From positions 682,001-746,000 of the forward strand of contig NZ_JALPRP010000001.1 of NCBI RefSeq assembly GCF_023195915.1: a DNA stretch of 64,000 nucleotides. The letters run 5' to 3'. The notes below the pieces were generated by a model. It saw nothing but the letters and a program-made list of their open reading frames with translations. It was not told the DNA's origin and ran no database searches. Within the stretch, counting starts at the first letter, position 1. The number at the start of each line of letters is the position of its first letter. This DNA comes from Methanoculleus sp. 7T (GTDB taxonomy: Archaea; Halobacteriota; Methanomicrobia; Methanomicrobiales; Methanoculleaceae). A program made the translations under genes and the position numbers. Positions 9,234-17,915 of this stretch are shown here, piece after piece.

Positions 9234-9556
9234 TCCTTCATCACCTCGACCACCACAAAGTTCGTTGTCTTCGAGAGCGGTCTGCACTCCGCAATCCGGA
9301 CCACATCGCCGACGCCCGCGTTGATGCAGGGCGTGCTGTGGGCATGATACCGGGATCTGCGTTTCTCATACCGCTTGTATTTCTTGACGTAATGGAGGAA
9401 CTCACGCTCCACGACGACGGTACCGTTCATACGGTCGCTCACGACTTTGCCGGTAATCACCTGGCCGCGTACCGGCAAAGTGCCGTGAAACGGACAATTT
9501 GCGTCCTCACATTCCGCTTCGGGAATGGGGACGTCCAACCCAATGTTTCGTGCCAT
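9230..9556 (-). CDS. rps17: Small ribosomal subunit protein uS17
   Basis: 108 residues. An archaeal N-terminal extension with Cys ([14 protein letters not shown]) precedes the OB-fold ([18 protein letters not shown]). It overlaps uL14 by 4 nt and follows the RNase P protein gene after 13 nt. Confidence 0.96.
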   Translation of the reverse strand: MARNIGLDVPIPEAECEDANCPFHGTLPVRGQVITGKVVSDRMNGTVVVEREFLHYVKKYKRYEKRRSRYHAHSTPCINAGVGDVVRIAECRPLSKTTNFVVVEVMKE

Positions 9557-9569
9557 TATTCATCCTCAC

Positions 9570-9842
9570 TTATCTGATGCGCATACTGATCCGCCGCTCC
9601 GGCTGCATCTCCAGGCTTGAACCGTCCACATCGACGGTCGTGCCGTCCGGGAGCCGGAGGCGGAATATGCTGAACCGCTTAGGTATCCGCGCCTCTCCCC
9701 GTTCGGTCCTGATAACCAGGGTGTTCCGGGTCTCATCGACGATGCGACCGGACACCCCGACATGACCGGGGTTGCTCGCGCGAGCGACCAGAACGTCCAG
9801 GCCGATCAACTCGTGCCGAAGGACGTTCTGGGGAGAGATCAT
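9570..9842 (-). CDS. rnp1: Ribonuclease P protein component 1 (Rpp29/Pop4)
   Basis: Protein subunit of archaeal RNase P, which matures tRNA 5' ends. 90 residues starting MISPQNVLRHELIGLDVLVA, with the Sm-like barrel region IVDETRNTLVIRTERGEARI. Its location between uL29 and uS17 is the classical archaeal position. It overlaps uL29 by 4 nt. Confidence 0.94.
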   Translation of the reverse strand: MISPQNVLRHELIGLDVLVARASNPGHVGVSGRIVDETRNTLVIRTERGEARIPKRFSIFRLRLPDGTTVDVDGSSLEMQPERRISMRIR

Positions 9843-10042
9843 GCGTTCCTCCGTGCGTTCTGCTCGGTTCGGATGCGCGCGATCGTCCTCCTGATCTCGC
9901 GGATCCGACCGGGGTTCTCCGTGGCACCGCCGGCGCTGACCTTACCCCGCTCTTGGACCAGTTCGAGAGAGAGTTTCTGCTCCTGCTCGATGAGTTCGGT
10001 ATCGGAGAGCTGCTTTACTTCTTGTGCGCGAAAGATTGCCAT
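9839..10042 (-). CDS. rpl29: Large ribosomal subunit protein uL29
   Basis: 67 residues of almost entirely helical, charged sequence starting MAIFRAQEVKQLSDTELIEQ, with the conserved RGKVSAGGATENPGRIREIR. It sits at the 50S tunnel exit. It abuts uS3 and overlaps rnp1 by 4 nt. Confidence 0.95.
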   Translation of the reverse strand: MAIFRAQEVKQLSDTELIEQEQKLSLELVQERGKVSAGGATENPGRIREIRRTIARIRTEQNARRNA

Positions 10043-10744
10043 TTACCGCTCCTCCACGTACTCCTCATCCGAGATCTCTTCGAGTTCATCCTCAAACTCC
10101 TCACCGACCTCTTCGGGCTCGGCAGGCTGCACCGGGGCCTTCTTCGGCTCGGGCGGGAGGGTCTCGAAGGTGTCGGGCAGTCTCGCACCCGGCGGGACGA
10201 TCATGACCTGGACCCCGATAGTTCCCAGTTTCTTGATTGCAAGAGCATAGCCCTTCTCGACGATAGTCTCGCTGGGTTCGCCACAGTGCTTGACGTAGCC
10301 TTCGATGAACTTCTGAGTCCGCGATCTCGCGCCGGTCAGTTTCCCGGCGATGATGACTTCACAGCCGAGCGCACCGGAGTCCATCACACGGCGGATCGTG
10401 CTCTGCCCGGCCTTTCTGAAGTACCAGCCGCGCTCAAGGGCGTTGGCGAGCCGCTCTGCCATGATCTGGGCATTGAAGTTGGGGTTCTGGACCTGCTGGA
10501 CCTCCACCTGCGGAGACTCGATGTCGTAGGTGGTGGCGAGGTCCTGCGTGAGCTGGCGAACCTGCTTGCCGCCCTTCCCGATCACGATACCGGGTTTCTC
10601 TGCAAAGATGGTCACCTGGGTGCCGAGCGGCGTCCGGGTGATGTCCATGCCGCCGTACCCGGCCCGCTTGAGTTCTTTGGTGAGGAACTTCTCGACGCGG
10701 ACGTTGCGCACGCCGTCAGTGATAAATTTCTTCTCGATTGCCAT
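10043..10744 (-). CDS. rps3: Small ribosomal subunit protein uS3
   Basis: 233 residues: an N-terminal KH domain with the GxxG loop (IVIGKGGKQVRQL), then the S3 C-terminal domain. It ends in an acidic tail (EEFEDELEEISDEEYVEER) characteristic of archaeal uS3. It shares one base with the uL22 stop. Confidence 0.96.
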   Translation of the reverse strand: MAIEKKFITDGVRNVRVEKFLTKELKRAGYGGMDITRTPLGTQVTIFAEKPGIVIGKGGKQVRQLTQDLATTYDIESPQVEVQQVQNPNFNAQIMAERLANALERGWYFRKAGQSTIRRVMDSGALGCEVIIAGKLTGARSRTQKFIEGYVKHCGEPSETIVEKGYALAIKKLGTIGVQVMIVPPGARLPDTFETLPPEPKKAPVQPAEPEEVGEEFEDELEEISDEEYVEER

Positions 10745-11211
10745 TACGCCACCTCGGTCACAACTATCTCGATGTTCACGGTCTCCCTGCGCTTCGGGGT
10801 GGCGCGACCCATCGCACGCGGGAAGAAGGCCCGGAGACCACGGCCCGCGTTCGCGGCAACGTGGTCGATCCGGAGTTTCCCGGTATCAAGGCCGATATAC
10901 TCGGCGTTCTTCTCGACCGACTCAAGCAGTCTGATGTAGGCCTCTGCGGCCTTGACCGGGTACCGGCCTGCCGCCCACTTCTGGAGACCCCGCTTGTGAG
11001 CGACGTTCCGGTTGAACCGCTTGAAGGGGATGGCCTTCTTTAACTCCACCACATCGGCGAGGTATGCCTTTGCTTCGGCGGTTGTCATGTTCCGGATGAA
11101 CCTGGCAATCTCGATCGAGTGCTTGGGGGAGACGGGAAGTTCGTTCGCCTTTGCGCGAGCGACGTTCTCACCCTCAATCTTTGCTGAATACTCTGTCCTT
11201 GCCATAGCCAT
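10744..11211 (-). CDS. rpl22: Large ribosomal subunit protein uL22
   Basis: About 155 residues starting [20 protein letters not shown], then [19 protein letters not shown], typical of archaeal uL22. The ATG at 11211 shares one base with the uS19 TGA. An ATG at 11205 is nearly as good. It lines the exit tunnel of the large subunit. Confidence 0.94.
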   Translation of the reverse strand: MAMARTEYSAKIEGENVARAKANELPVSPKHSIEIARFIRNMTTAEAKAYLADVVELKKAIPFKRFNRNVAHKRGLQKWAAGRYPVKAAEAYIRLLESVEKNAEYIGLDTGKLRIDHVAANAGRGLRAFFPRAMGRATPKRRETVNIEIVVTEVA

Positions 11212-11624
11212 CACTTCAGCGGTACGTACTTGCTCGACCGGGTTGCACCGATACCGGCGCTGCCGTGGGAGACCTTCCTGCGGGTCAATGCGAATTCTCC
11301 GAGGTAGTGGAAGACCGCCTCAGGCTGGATCTCCACCTTCTGGAACTCTTTCCCGTTGTGGATCTCGATGGTCTTTCCGACCATCTCGGGCATGACGATC
11401 ATGTCACGCAGATGGGTGCGGAGGTTCGCGTCTCCCGACCTGACATCGGCGAGGAGTTTCTCGTGTTCCCGAGAGAGACCGCGGTCGAACTTCCTGCGTG
11501 CCCGGGCGGGCATGAGCGGCAGTAGCTCGGAGAGAGCCATCTGCTGCAGGTCCTCAACGGAGTAGCCGCGATAGGTGAACTCCTCACGCCGCCGCGGCAT
11601 TCGCTTCTGTGTCTTCTTTGCCAT
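11211..11624 (-). CDS. rps19: Small ribosomal subunit protein uS19
   Basis: 137 residues; the archaeal N-terminal extension ([20 protein letters not shown]) is followed by the S19 core ending [18 protein letters not shown]. It follows uL2 by 13 nt and overlaps uL22 by one base. Confidence 0.96.
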   Translation of the reverse strand: MAKKTQKRMPRRREEFTYRGYSVEDLQQMALSELLPLMPARARRKFDRGLSREHEKLLADVRSGDANLRTHLRDMIVMPEMVGKTIEIHNGKEFQKVEIQPEAVFHYLGEFALTRRKVSHGSAGIGATRSSKYVPLK

Positions 11625-11637
11625 GCTTCACCCCTCC

Positions 11638-12357
11638 TCACTTCTTCCACTTGCCGGTTCTCCTGGCGGCAATATGCCCTACCTTTCTGCCGGGAGAAGT
11701 TCCGTGGGATACAGTCTTCGGCCGTCCGCAGTGCTGGTGGCCGCCGCCGCCGAACGGGTGGTCGATGACGTTCATGCAGACACCCTTGACGCGAGGCCAC
11801 TTCTCGGCGGAGGACTTGACGTGGAGGTACTTCTTTCCTGCCTTGGCGAACGGTTTTTCACCCCGTCCGCCGCCGGCAACGATACCGACGGTCGCCATGC
11901 AGACGCCGCTGAACCATTTGTTCTTGCCGCTCGGCATCCGGACGCCGACTCTGCCGTCATCGGCCTTGCCGATGACGAGGGCCTGAACGCCGCTTGAGCG
12001 GACGAACTTGCCGCCGTCGTTCGGACGAGCCTCGATGTTGCAGATGTATGCACCGACCGGGATCTCCTGGAGCGGCAGGGTGTTCCCGTTCTTCACGGCG
12101 CCTCCCGGCCCCCAGGATACCATATCGCCGACGCCGAGCCCTTCGGTGGCAAGAATGTAGACTTTCTCGCCGCTCTCGAGTTTGGCGAGAGCGATCGGCG
12201 CGTGGCGGGCCGGGTCGTGCTCGATATCGACGACGATCCCGGAGACTAGGGCGGCATTCGTTCCTGCGTGCCGCAGTTCGGCCTTATACCGGTGCGACGG
12301 TGCACGGTAGGTCGGGCCGCCTTTACCACGGCTCTGTGATGTAATTCTATGTGCCAT
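11638..12357 (-). CDS. rpl2: Large ribosomal subunit protein uL2
   Basis: 239 residues starting MAHRITSQSRGKGGPTYR. The C-terminal domain contains the peptidyl-transferase-proximal GVCMNVIDHPFGGGGHQHCG. A GTG six bases further upstream is open, but AGGTGA is correctly spaced only for the ATG at 12357, so that start is used. Confidence 0.96.
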   Translation of the reverse strand: MAHRITSQSRGKGGPTYRAPSHRYKAELRHAGTNAALVSGIVVDIEHDPARHAPIALAKLESGEKVYILATEGLGVGDMVSWGPGGAVKNGNTLPLQEIPVGAYICNIEARPNDGGKFVRSSGVQALVIGKADDGRVGVRMPSGKNKWFSGVCMATVGIVAGGGRGEKPFAKAGKKYLHVKSSAEKWPRVKGVCMNVIDHPFGGGGHQHCGRPKTVSHGTSPGRKVGHIAARRTGKWKK

Positions 12358-12368
12358 CGTCACTCACC

Positions 12369-12617
12369 TTACATAATTCCCAGCCGGCTGAGGATCTCTT
12401 CAGCCGCCTTCGCATCCGCAAACTTTACGATGGCCTTCTTCTCGCCCTTCATGGTCATCGTTGTGCGGACAGAGGTCACTTCCTGCTCGAAGGCCGACTC
12501 CAGTTCACGCTTGATATCCTGCTTGGTGGCGTTTCTCTGCACGATAAACTGGAGTTTGTTCTCGCCTTCGAGCATCATCGTTGCTTTTTCAGTAACGAAC
12601 GGGTACTTCACCATCAT
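12369..12617 (-). CDS. rpl23: Large ribosomal subunit protein uL23
   Basis: 82 residues starting MMVKYPFVTEKATMMLEGEN, matching the short archaeal uL23 at the tunnel exit (the SRP/Sec docking site). The reading may begin at the second Met. It overlaps uL4 by 4 nt. Confidence 0.95.
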   Translation of the reverse strand: MMVKYPFVTEKATMMLEGENKLQFIVQRNATKQDIKRELESAFEQEVTSVRTTMTMKGEKKAIVKFADAKAAEEILSRLGIM

Positions 12618-13363
12618 GAGAACTCCTCCAGTCTCCTGATTGCAGACTCCGTCCAGATCGTCAGGCGTCCTGCCTGCGTGCCGGGTGCCAGCAGTTCGGT
12701 GTTCAGCTGGTTGACCGCCACGGCATCGACGCCGGCAAGGTTCCGGGCCGCCCGGAGCGGTTCGTTCCCTGTGACGATGAGGACGCTCTTGCGCTGCTTG
12801 TAACGACGGCCGCGCATGGTGCCGCGCCCTGCACGGACCTTTCTGCTGCCCTTCGCCCGCTCGACATCGCCGTAGACCCCGAGAGCGGAGAGCGCCGCGA
12901 TAACGTCGCCGGTCCGGGTGATCTCCTCGAACCGGTCCTCAAAGACCAGCGGGAGGTCCCCCTCGAAGAGGTGCCCGCGTCCGCGGACAAGGTCTTGGAA
13001 AGTGCTGGCCGCGATTGCAGACCGGAGAGCCTTCTGCTTCTCTTTCCGGTTGATCTCCTTGACGAGGACCTTTGCGACCTTCGGGGGGTGCGCTGCACGC
13101 CCGCCGGTTGCCTGCGGCACCCGGGCTACCCGGCTGCCGTTCTTCAGGCGGGGCACCTGAGCGACACCCCGGCCGCTCCCCCAAGACTCTGCCGAGGTGC
13201 GGATGCCGGCATAGGGATCAGTCCCATGCGGCTGGAACCTGGTGCTCTGGAGCGCGAGAACCGCCCGCTTAATCAGGTCGGGTCTGTACTCTTCATTGAA
13301 TATTTCCGGGAGATCGATCTCATGGGCGATCTCGCCTGTTAGTGTTCGAACCTGTGCCTTCAT
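12614..13363 (-). CDS. rpl4: Large ribosomal subunit protein uL4
   Basis: 249 residues, the archaeal/eukaryotic L4/L1e form. The tunnel loop region SWGSGRGVAQVPRLKNGSR and the conserved AAHPPKVAKVL motif are visible. Six nt follow the uL3 stop; uL23 overlaps its end. Confidence 0.96.
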   Translation of the reverse strand: MKAQVRTLTGEIAHEIDLPEIFNEEYRPDLIKRAVLALQSTRFQPHGTDPYAGIRTSAESWGSGRGVAQVPRLKNGSRVARVPQATGGRAAHPPKVAKVLVKEINRKEKQKALRSAIAASTFQDLVRGRGHLFEGDLPLVFEDRFEEITRTGDVIAALSALGVYGDVERAKGSRKVRAGRGTMRGRRYKQRKSVLIVTGNEPLRAARNLAGVDAVAVNQLNTELLAPGTQAGRLTIWTESAIRRLEEFS

Positions 13364-13369
13364 CGCTGC

Positions 13370-14383
13370 TCACCCCTGCTTGCTCTGCGCGCTGACGAAG
13401 TTGATCGTCGGCGTGCGGATGGTGTGTTCACCCTGCCGTATCGCGGGCCGTATCCGGACCAGCCGCTTGTTCGGCCCCGGGACGGAACCCTTGATCAGCA
13501 CGTAGGGGCCGCGCACGAGACCGTAGTGGAGGAACCCGCCTGCCGGGGTTATGTCGTCGCCGTTCGCACCGATCTTCAAGATGCGCTTGTTGAACTCGGT
13601 GCGCTGCTGGTAGCCCATCTGGCCCATCTGGGGAACCTGCCACCTGACATGGTGCGGGTGCCACGGACCAAGGTTGCCGATGTGGCGCTTCTTTCCGCCG
13701 CGAGAGTGCTTCCGCTTCCGGACCTGAACGCCCCAGCGCTTGACCGGGCCTTCGGTACCCTTACCAGTGGTGACGGCGGTCACGTCGACGTATTCGCCGA
13801 CTTTGAGGTTGCCGGAGATCGTAACCTCTTTCCCGAGGATCCCCTCTGCGTAGGCGATCTGGTCGTCAAGGCTTCCGCCGGCGATCCGCATCTCCATCAG
13901 GTCGGGAACCTTCTTCGGGACGCCGGTGAGCGCCGTGGGCCGAGTATAGGTCAGGGCATAGAGTTCGACAACCTTGCCTTCGCCGATCGCTTGTTTGATG
14001 GTCTCAAGGGCGGCGGCGGTGTCGTGGTTCTTCGGGACGTTGATGCGGCGGGACAACTCCTCGTCGAGGTCGGTCGTCCAGGCCTCGGTCAGTGCGTGCT
14101 TACCGTAAGTGTCCTCGCTGTATGCGCGCACGCCTGCCACCCGCATGGGCGGGATCTCAACCACGGTCACCGGCACCATCACGTCCTTGCCTTCGGTAGG
14201 GCTGCTCTTGTGGTCATCCACCATGATGACGTGGGTCATCCCCACCTTGTACCCTGCAAATCCCTGCACGGCCGGTGCTCCCGTGTACTCCGGCCATGAG
14301 CCATACCGGGGAACCGGGCTTTTTGCCCGCTTTCTCGGGCTGTACGCGAGGGAACCTCTGCGTGGCCTGTGTAAGTTCGGCAT
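13370..14383 (-). CDS. rpl3: Large ribosomal subunit protein uL3
   Basis: First gene of the ribosomal operon. 337 residues starting [20 protein letters not shown], the archaeal long uL3, with the conserved [20 protein letters not shown] and [18 protein letters not shown] stretches close to the peptidyl transferase centre. A long, hairpin-rich leader without genes lies upstream. Confidence 0.96.
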   Translation of the reverse strand: MPNLHRPRRGSLAYSPRKRAKSPVPRYGSWPEYTGAPAVQGFAGYKVGMTHVIMVDDHKSSPTEGKDVMVPVTVVEIPPMRVAGVRAYSEDTYGKHALTEAWTTDLDEELSRRINVPKNHDTAAALETIKQAIGEGKVVELYALTYTRPTALTGVPKKVPDLMEMRIAGGSLDDQIAYAEGILGKEVTISGNLKVGEYVDVTAVTTGKGTEGPVKRWGVQVRKRKHSRGGKKRHIGNLGPWHPHHVRWQVPQMGQMGYQQRTEFNKRILKIGANGDDITPAGGFLHYGLVRGPYVLIKGSVPGPNKRLVRIRPAIRQGEHTIRTPTINFVSAQSKQG

Positions 14384-15010
14384 GTTTCAATCAACCCTTC
14401 GTGCGTTGTAGTGTGATGCACCGACTGCAGCTCTGCTGCAGAACGATTCGGGCTGCTGCAGGAACGCAAGCGTGCCTCGAATCCTGTGCCGGACGGGCCG
14501 GCACATCGGTCATTACGGCGAACCCGTATCGGGCATGACATCGAACACCCCGGCTTTTTCAGCGGGGTGTGAAGGGAAACAGTCGGATGGAGGCAGCGGA
14601 ACGCGAGGTGCGAGAGACATATGTCTCGTATTGCGCACTCCGATCGCTATCCGCCGCCGGCCCGGGTGGTGCACCGGGTACGTCCAGTCGTCGCTAATAG
14701 ATCCTGACTCTTTGACGTTTCCGGAAACGGGTGTTCCCGGAACCGGGCGCGCTGCACTGGCGTTGGCCCAACGTCTCGATCAGATCCAGCTCCTGTCATC
14801 CCGTTGTGCCGAAGCACAACTCCATATCGACATCGGCCCTCCGTGTGGAGGGTTCGACCTTCGCTTTGTCTGATACCTCCCGCACCGCCCCGCCGCGGGT
14901 CTCTGATCTACGTATCTCGCAAATCAGCAGAGATCTCGGAAATCAGAGGCACATACAGTGCCTCTTACCTCCCGGATCACGGCAGGATTGTGCAGAGCGG
15001 TTTCTTAAAC
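14384..15010 (-). ncRNA. Structured leader of the S10 operon or independent structured RNA (candidate)
   Basis: No convincing protein gene lies in this stretch. Perfect or near-perfect stems are at 14545-14552/14563-14570 (8 bp), 14614-14627 (14-bp palindrome), 14761-14773, 14803-14809/14814-14820 (7 bp closed on the minus strand by a C-UUCG-G tetraloop), 14837-14842/14847-14852, and 14945-14952/14958-14965 (8 bp). A TATA-like element at 15022-15033 points toward uL3 on the minus strand. The UUCG loop and promoter direction favour a minus-strand RNA. I looked for RNase P RNA and SRP RNA core motifs and did not see them. It could be a regulatory 5' leader controlling ribosomal protein synthesis, or a separate RNA. 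Confidence 0.45.
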
Positions 15011-15021
15011 ATTACTTAAAA

Positions 15022-15033
15022 TTAGATATAAAC
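15022..15033 (-). promoter_or_regulatory. TATA box reading toward the S10 operon
   Basis: The minus strand reads GGTTTATATCTA in an AT-rich island of about 45 bp. A start about 25 bp downstream would give a leader of roughly 610 nt before uL3. Confidence 0.5.
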
Positions 15034-15246
15034 CTTGTTATCAAATGTCCCGAGAATTTGCGGCAAAGGGATATTTGCTGCAGGCGTGACACCAATTCCC
15101 CAAACTGATAGATTGGGGGGATGAACGAAGGGCTGCGGTCACCCCGTTGCAGACGCGCGGCCGAGCGAGCTCCTTTTGCAGGGCTCCCGCCGTGGTGCGG
15201 CCGCCCCGGCACAAGACCCACCCGGGTGCGCGCTCCGGCAGTTGCA

Positions 15247-15651
15247 TCATCCGAAGTACAGGTCGCCGTCTTCGTTGATATAGACCTCAACGTCCTCGCG
15301 GACCTGCCTGCCCCTGAACCGGTCGGGATTCGCGTCCCTGAGCCGATTGATGAGCGAGATGGTGTCGTACTTGACCTTCACTCCCATCTTCTCGGCTTCG
15401 GTGTAGATGATCTCGGGAGCCTTGAGCAGGTCGAGGCCGCCCGGGAGCGTGCAGAGGTGTGCGGCGTCGAGCGTGTAGAGAAACTCAAGCGTGTCACGTG
15501 CACGTGCAATGTTCTCGAGAGCGGCCTTCTCGATAGTACAGACGTTTGCCTTAGACGTATGGATAATCTCTGCGATCTGTTGCTGCGTCAACCCTTTCTT
15601 TCGGTAGCGCAGTACTTCCTTCTGGCGATCGGTAAGCAGACCTTGTTTCAT
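15247..15651 (-). CDS. tfx: Tfx-family transcriptional regulator
   Basis: 134 residues from MKQGLLTDRQKEVLRYRKKG. An N-terminal LuxR/sigma70-like helix-turn-helix (LTQQQIAEIIHTSKANVCTI) is followed by an acidic C-terminal domain ending NEDGDLYFG, the layout of archaeal Tfx. In Methanothermobacter, Tfx binds just downstream of the promoter of the fmdECB (molybdenum formylmethanofuran dehydrogenase) operon. Here it is divergent from mtd with 142 bp between, so it may regulate C1-pathway genes (inference). Seven extra codons upstream are open, but the ATG at 15651 matches the family N-terminus and lies about 25-30 bp from a TATA-like TTTAAATTTAA near 15675-15690, suggesting a short leader. Confidence 0.88.
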   Translation of the reverse strand: MKQGLLTDRQKEVLRYRKKGLTQQQIAEIIHTSKANVCTIEKAALENIARARDTLEFLYTLDAAHLCTLPGGLDLLKAPEIIYTEAEKMGVKVKYDTISLINRLRDANPDRFRGRQVREDVEVYINEDGDLYFG

Positions 15652-15737
15652 CAAATATATATATGGACACATTAAATTTAAACACTTTTCCTTAACAGCC
15701 CCTCTCGAACCGGGTTTTTTCGGGCTATTTCAAAACG

Positions 15738-15773
15738 TTTATATGAGAACTTGGCAATACTATCGTGTTCTCA
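15738..15773 (+). promoter_or_regulatory. mtd promoter with inverted repeat over the start site
   Basis: Box A TTTATAT at 15739-15745 is followed at once by an inverted repeat, TGAGAAC at 15744-15750 and GTTCTCA at 15767-15773. The repeat spans the predicted transcription start. A ribosome-binding site GAGGTG lies at 15782-15787. This is a good candidate operator, possibly for the divergent Tfx protein. Confidence 0.55.
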
Positions 15774-15793
15774 AATTTTGAGAGGTGTTTAAA

Positions 15794-16636
15794 GTGGTAG
15801 TTAAAGTAGGAATTGCGAAACTGGGAAATATCGCCAGTGGTGTAATGGGCGAACTCCTTCTCGATGAGCGTGCCGACCGTGAGGATATCATCACCTTCAT
15901 GGCGACCTCCGGGACGAAGCTCCAGCCCGAGGATATCGACCGCGTGGTCAGCAATATGAAAGCATGGGGCCCCGACTTCTGTATCGTCGTCTCCCCGAAC
16001 GGCATCCTTCCCGGACCCACTAAGGCCCGTGAGGACCTCGCAGCGGCCGGAATCCCCTGCATCGTCATCACCGACGACGTCACCACCAAGAAGGAGCAGT
16101 TCGAGGCGCTCAAGGCGAGCAACTTCGGCTACATCATCATGAAGGCCGACGCCATGATCGGCGCCCGCCGTGAGTTCCTCGACCCCATCGAGATGGCGGA
16201 CTACAACGGGAACCTCGTCAAGGTGCTCGCCATCACCGGCGCGTTCCGGAAGATGCAGACGGAACTCGACAAGGTGATCGACCAGGTGAAGGCCGGCAAG
16301 AAGGGCGCGGACCTCGCGCTCCCGAAGGTCGTCATGACTTCCGACAAGGCGGTCGACGGCGAGTTCACCAACCCCTACGCGCTCGCGAAGGCCCGTGCAG
16401 CCTACGAGATCGCACAGGCGGTTGCAGGCGTCAACGTTAAGGGCTGCTTCATGACGAAGGAGTGGGAGAAGTACATCCCGATCGTCGCGAGCGCCCACGA
16501 GATGATGCGCCAGGCCATGATCCTCTGCGAGGAGGCACGCGACCTCGAGAAGGGCATGGACGCGGTCATCCGGAAGCCGCACAAGAAGACCGGCGAGATC
16601 GTCTCCAAGACGAAGCTCATCAGCAAGCCCGAGTAA
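15794..16636 (+). CDS. mtd: F420-dependent methylenetetrahydromethanopterin dehydrogenase
   Basis: Oxidoreductase of the methanogenic C1 pathway: methenyl-H4MPT plus F420H2 to methylene-H4MPT. 280 residues starting (GTG) [16 protein letters not shown], with conserved stretches [19 protein letters not shown] and [16 protein letters not shown]; length is normal for Mtd. The GTG start is preferred over a GTG three codons upstream because GAGGTG then sits 6 nt away. It is a single-gene unit between its own promoter and a pyrimidine-rich T-run; mer lies 1.3 kb downstream on the other strand. Confidence 0.97.
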   Translation: MVVKVGIAKLGNIASGVMGELLLDERADREDIITFMATSGTKLQPEDIDRVVSNMKAWGPDFCIVVSPNGILPGPTKAREDLAAAGIPCIVITDDVTTKKEQFEALKASNFGYIIMKADAMIGARREFLDPIEMADYNGNLVKVLAITGAFRKMQTELDKVIDQVKAGKKGADLALPKVVMTSDKAVDGEFTNPYALAKARAAYEIAQAVAGVNVKGCFMTKEWEKYIPIVASAHEMMRQAMILCEEARDLEKGMDAVIRKPHKKTGEIVSKTKLISKPE

Positions 16637-16650
16637 ATTCGATAACACTT

Positions 16651-16660
16651 CTCCTTTTTT
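16651..16660 (+). terminator. T-run terminator of mtd
   Basis: CTCC followed by six Ts begins 14 bp after the mtd stop. It is a typical archaeal oligo-T terminator. No gene is visible between here and the end of the galT-like gene. Confidence 0.5.
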
Positions 16661-16816
16661 GAAGCCGCCCGCTTGAACCATCCTGCTGCCGCGTAACTCT
16701 CTTGAGCGGTGCGGCCGTGCCATAGCACCTCTGAAACACGCATGAGCCCTACGAGCCGGGGCATATACCGAAGACCTCCGGCCGTATCGGCGGTTTCGAC
16801 GGCCCGGGCGAGAGCC

Positions 16817-17752
16817 TTAACGACTGCCTAAACGCCTGAAAAGAGGTCCTAAGTCTTCAGGGAGCGTCAGGATGACCGGCTCAAGGTGCAGCCGCTCCAT
16901 GAACGCCGAGTCGCACATGGAGAGGCTGTTTGGGTTCAGCCGCGAGATCAGCGAGCAGAATACTCGGTGACCTCGCCCCGCCGTCCCCGGGGCGTCGAAG
17001 AAGATCGAGGCGTTGAAAGCATGCGTCCCGAGGCTCCGGTAGAAGTCGATGATGCGAAGGAGCCCGTCGACCAGCGGCTCGATGTAGGGTCCGAGTTCGG
17101 CAAGCGTCGATATCGGCAGGATCCCCCGCACCTCCCGTTCACCGAGGGGGACCGGGCTTGCCGACCAGAAGATCTCGTCCTCAAAGAGGAACCGGCCGGA
17201 ACAGCGCTCGCGCTCCGCCAGGTCGTCCCAGTAGAGGCGGCCGTGGTCGGCAAGATACCGGCGGCCTCCGGCGATATAGAGATCGGCAAGGCGGGTCGGC
17301 TCGGGGTCGGCGATGCCCTGGAGGTGCGGATGGACGATGCTCGCACCGGCCGAGGGAAGATAGTTCCAGTTGATGCTCGCATACCCTGAAGACCGAACAA
17401 GGGCTTCTGCGGTGCCGGATATGGCGTCGGCGAGGCACCGCTTATCGAACCGATCGGGCGCATGGTCGGGCGTGATCACTGTGACCACGTGATGCTCGGC
17501 GAACGGATAGAGATTGGGGAACGTCATGCTCTCTCCGCACCGGAGCCGACTGCCGTCCGCGAACGTCGGAGTGGAGGTAGTTATGGCCCCAGGGCAGAAC
17601 GGGCAGCCTTTGCGGGAGGCAGGCATGGCAGGAGCGGTATTGATCTGCCGTTCGACCCGGACGGGACTTATTCGGCACCGAATGCCGGTGAGGGATTCGC
17701 GGCGGTACTGGAGGATCCCTTGTTCCGTCCGGATCTCATGGATGGTGAACAT
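16817..17752 (-). CDS. Galactose-1-phosphate uridylyltransferase-like protein (HIT superfamily)
   Basis: 311 residues. An N-terminal CPFC motif (zinc-type, about residue 50) and the active-site HPHLQ near residue 143 (HxHxQ) mark the GalT/nucleotidyltransferase branch of the HIT superfamily. It probably transfers a nucleotide to or from a sugar phosphate; the substrate cannot be read from sequence. A TATA-like TTTTATACGG at about 17784-17793 gives a short leader. It is located between mtd and mer but has its own promoter and no visible metabolic link to them. Confidence 0.8.
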   Translation of the reverse strand: MFTIHEIRTEQGILQYRRESLTGIRCRISPVRVERQINTAPAMPASRKGCPFCPGAITTSTPTFADGSRLRCGESMTFPNLYPFAEHHVVTVITPDHAPDRFDKRCLADAISGTAEALVRSSGYASINWNYLPSAGASIVHPHLQGIADPEPTRLADLYIAGGRRYLADHGRLYWDDLAERERCSGRFLFEDEIFWSASPVPLGEREVRGILPISTLAELGPYIEPLVDGLLRIIDFYRSLGTHAFNASIFFDAPGTAGRGHRVFCSLISRLNPNSLSMCDSAFMERLHLEPVILTLPEDLGPLFRRLGSR

Positions 17753-17886
17753 AGCCCTTCATACTCCGATTGGGGCGCCGACCGTATAAAACCCTGTCCG
17801 GGGACACCGCTCTTCCCCCATCGGTCGGGGCGTTCCCTCAGGATCTTCGAGAGCGAACCGAGGACTGATGCCGGAAATTCCGGAAT

Positions 17887-17893
17887 AAAAAAA
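17887..17893 (-). terminator. T-run terminator of mer
   Basis: Seven consecutive Ts on the minus strand lie 22 bp after the mer stop, upstream of the galT-like promoter. Confidence 0.5.
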
Positions 17894-17915
17894 GAGTGAT
17901 GAGTGTTCGTCTGCC

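Noticed and set aside
7890-9347. Long plus-strand open frame of 485 codons
   Set aside because: It lies antisense to uL24, uL14 and eS4, whose products are certain. Its sequence is low-complexity with no family motifs; it is a shadow frame of GC-rich DNA.
14384-15010. RNase P RNA or SRP 7S RNA in the S10 leader
   Set aside because: I searched both strands for GGAGGAAA-type CR-I and for the SRP helix 8 core and found neither; only generic hairpins are present.
14472-15108. Small plus-strand open frames upstream of uL3
   Set aside because: Their sequence is dictated by hairpins and lacks start signals; the region is better explained as structured RNA.
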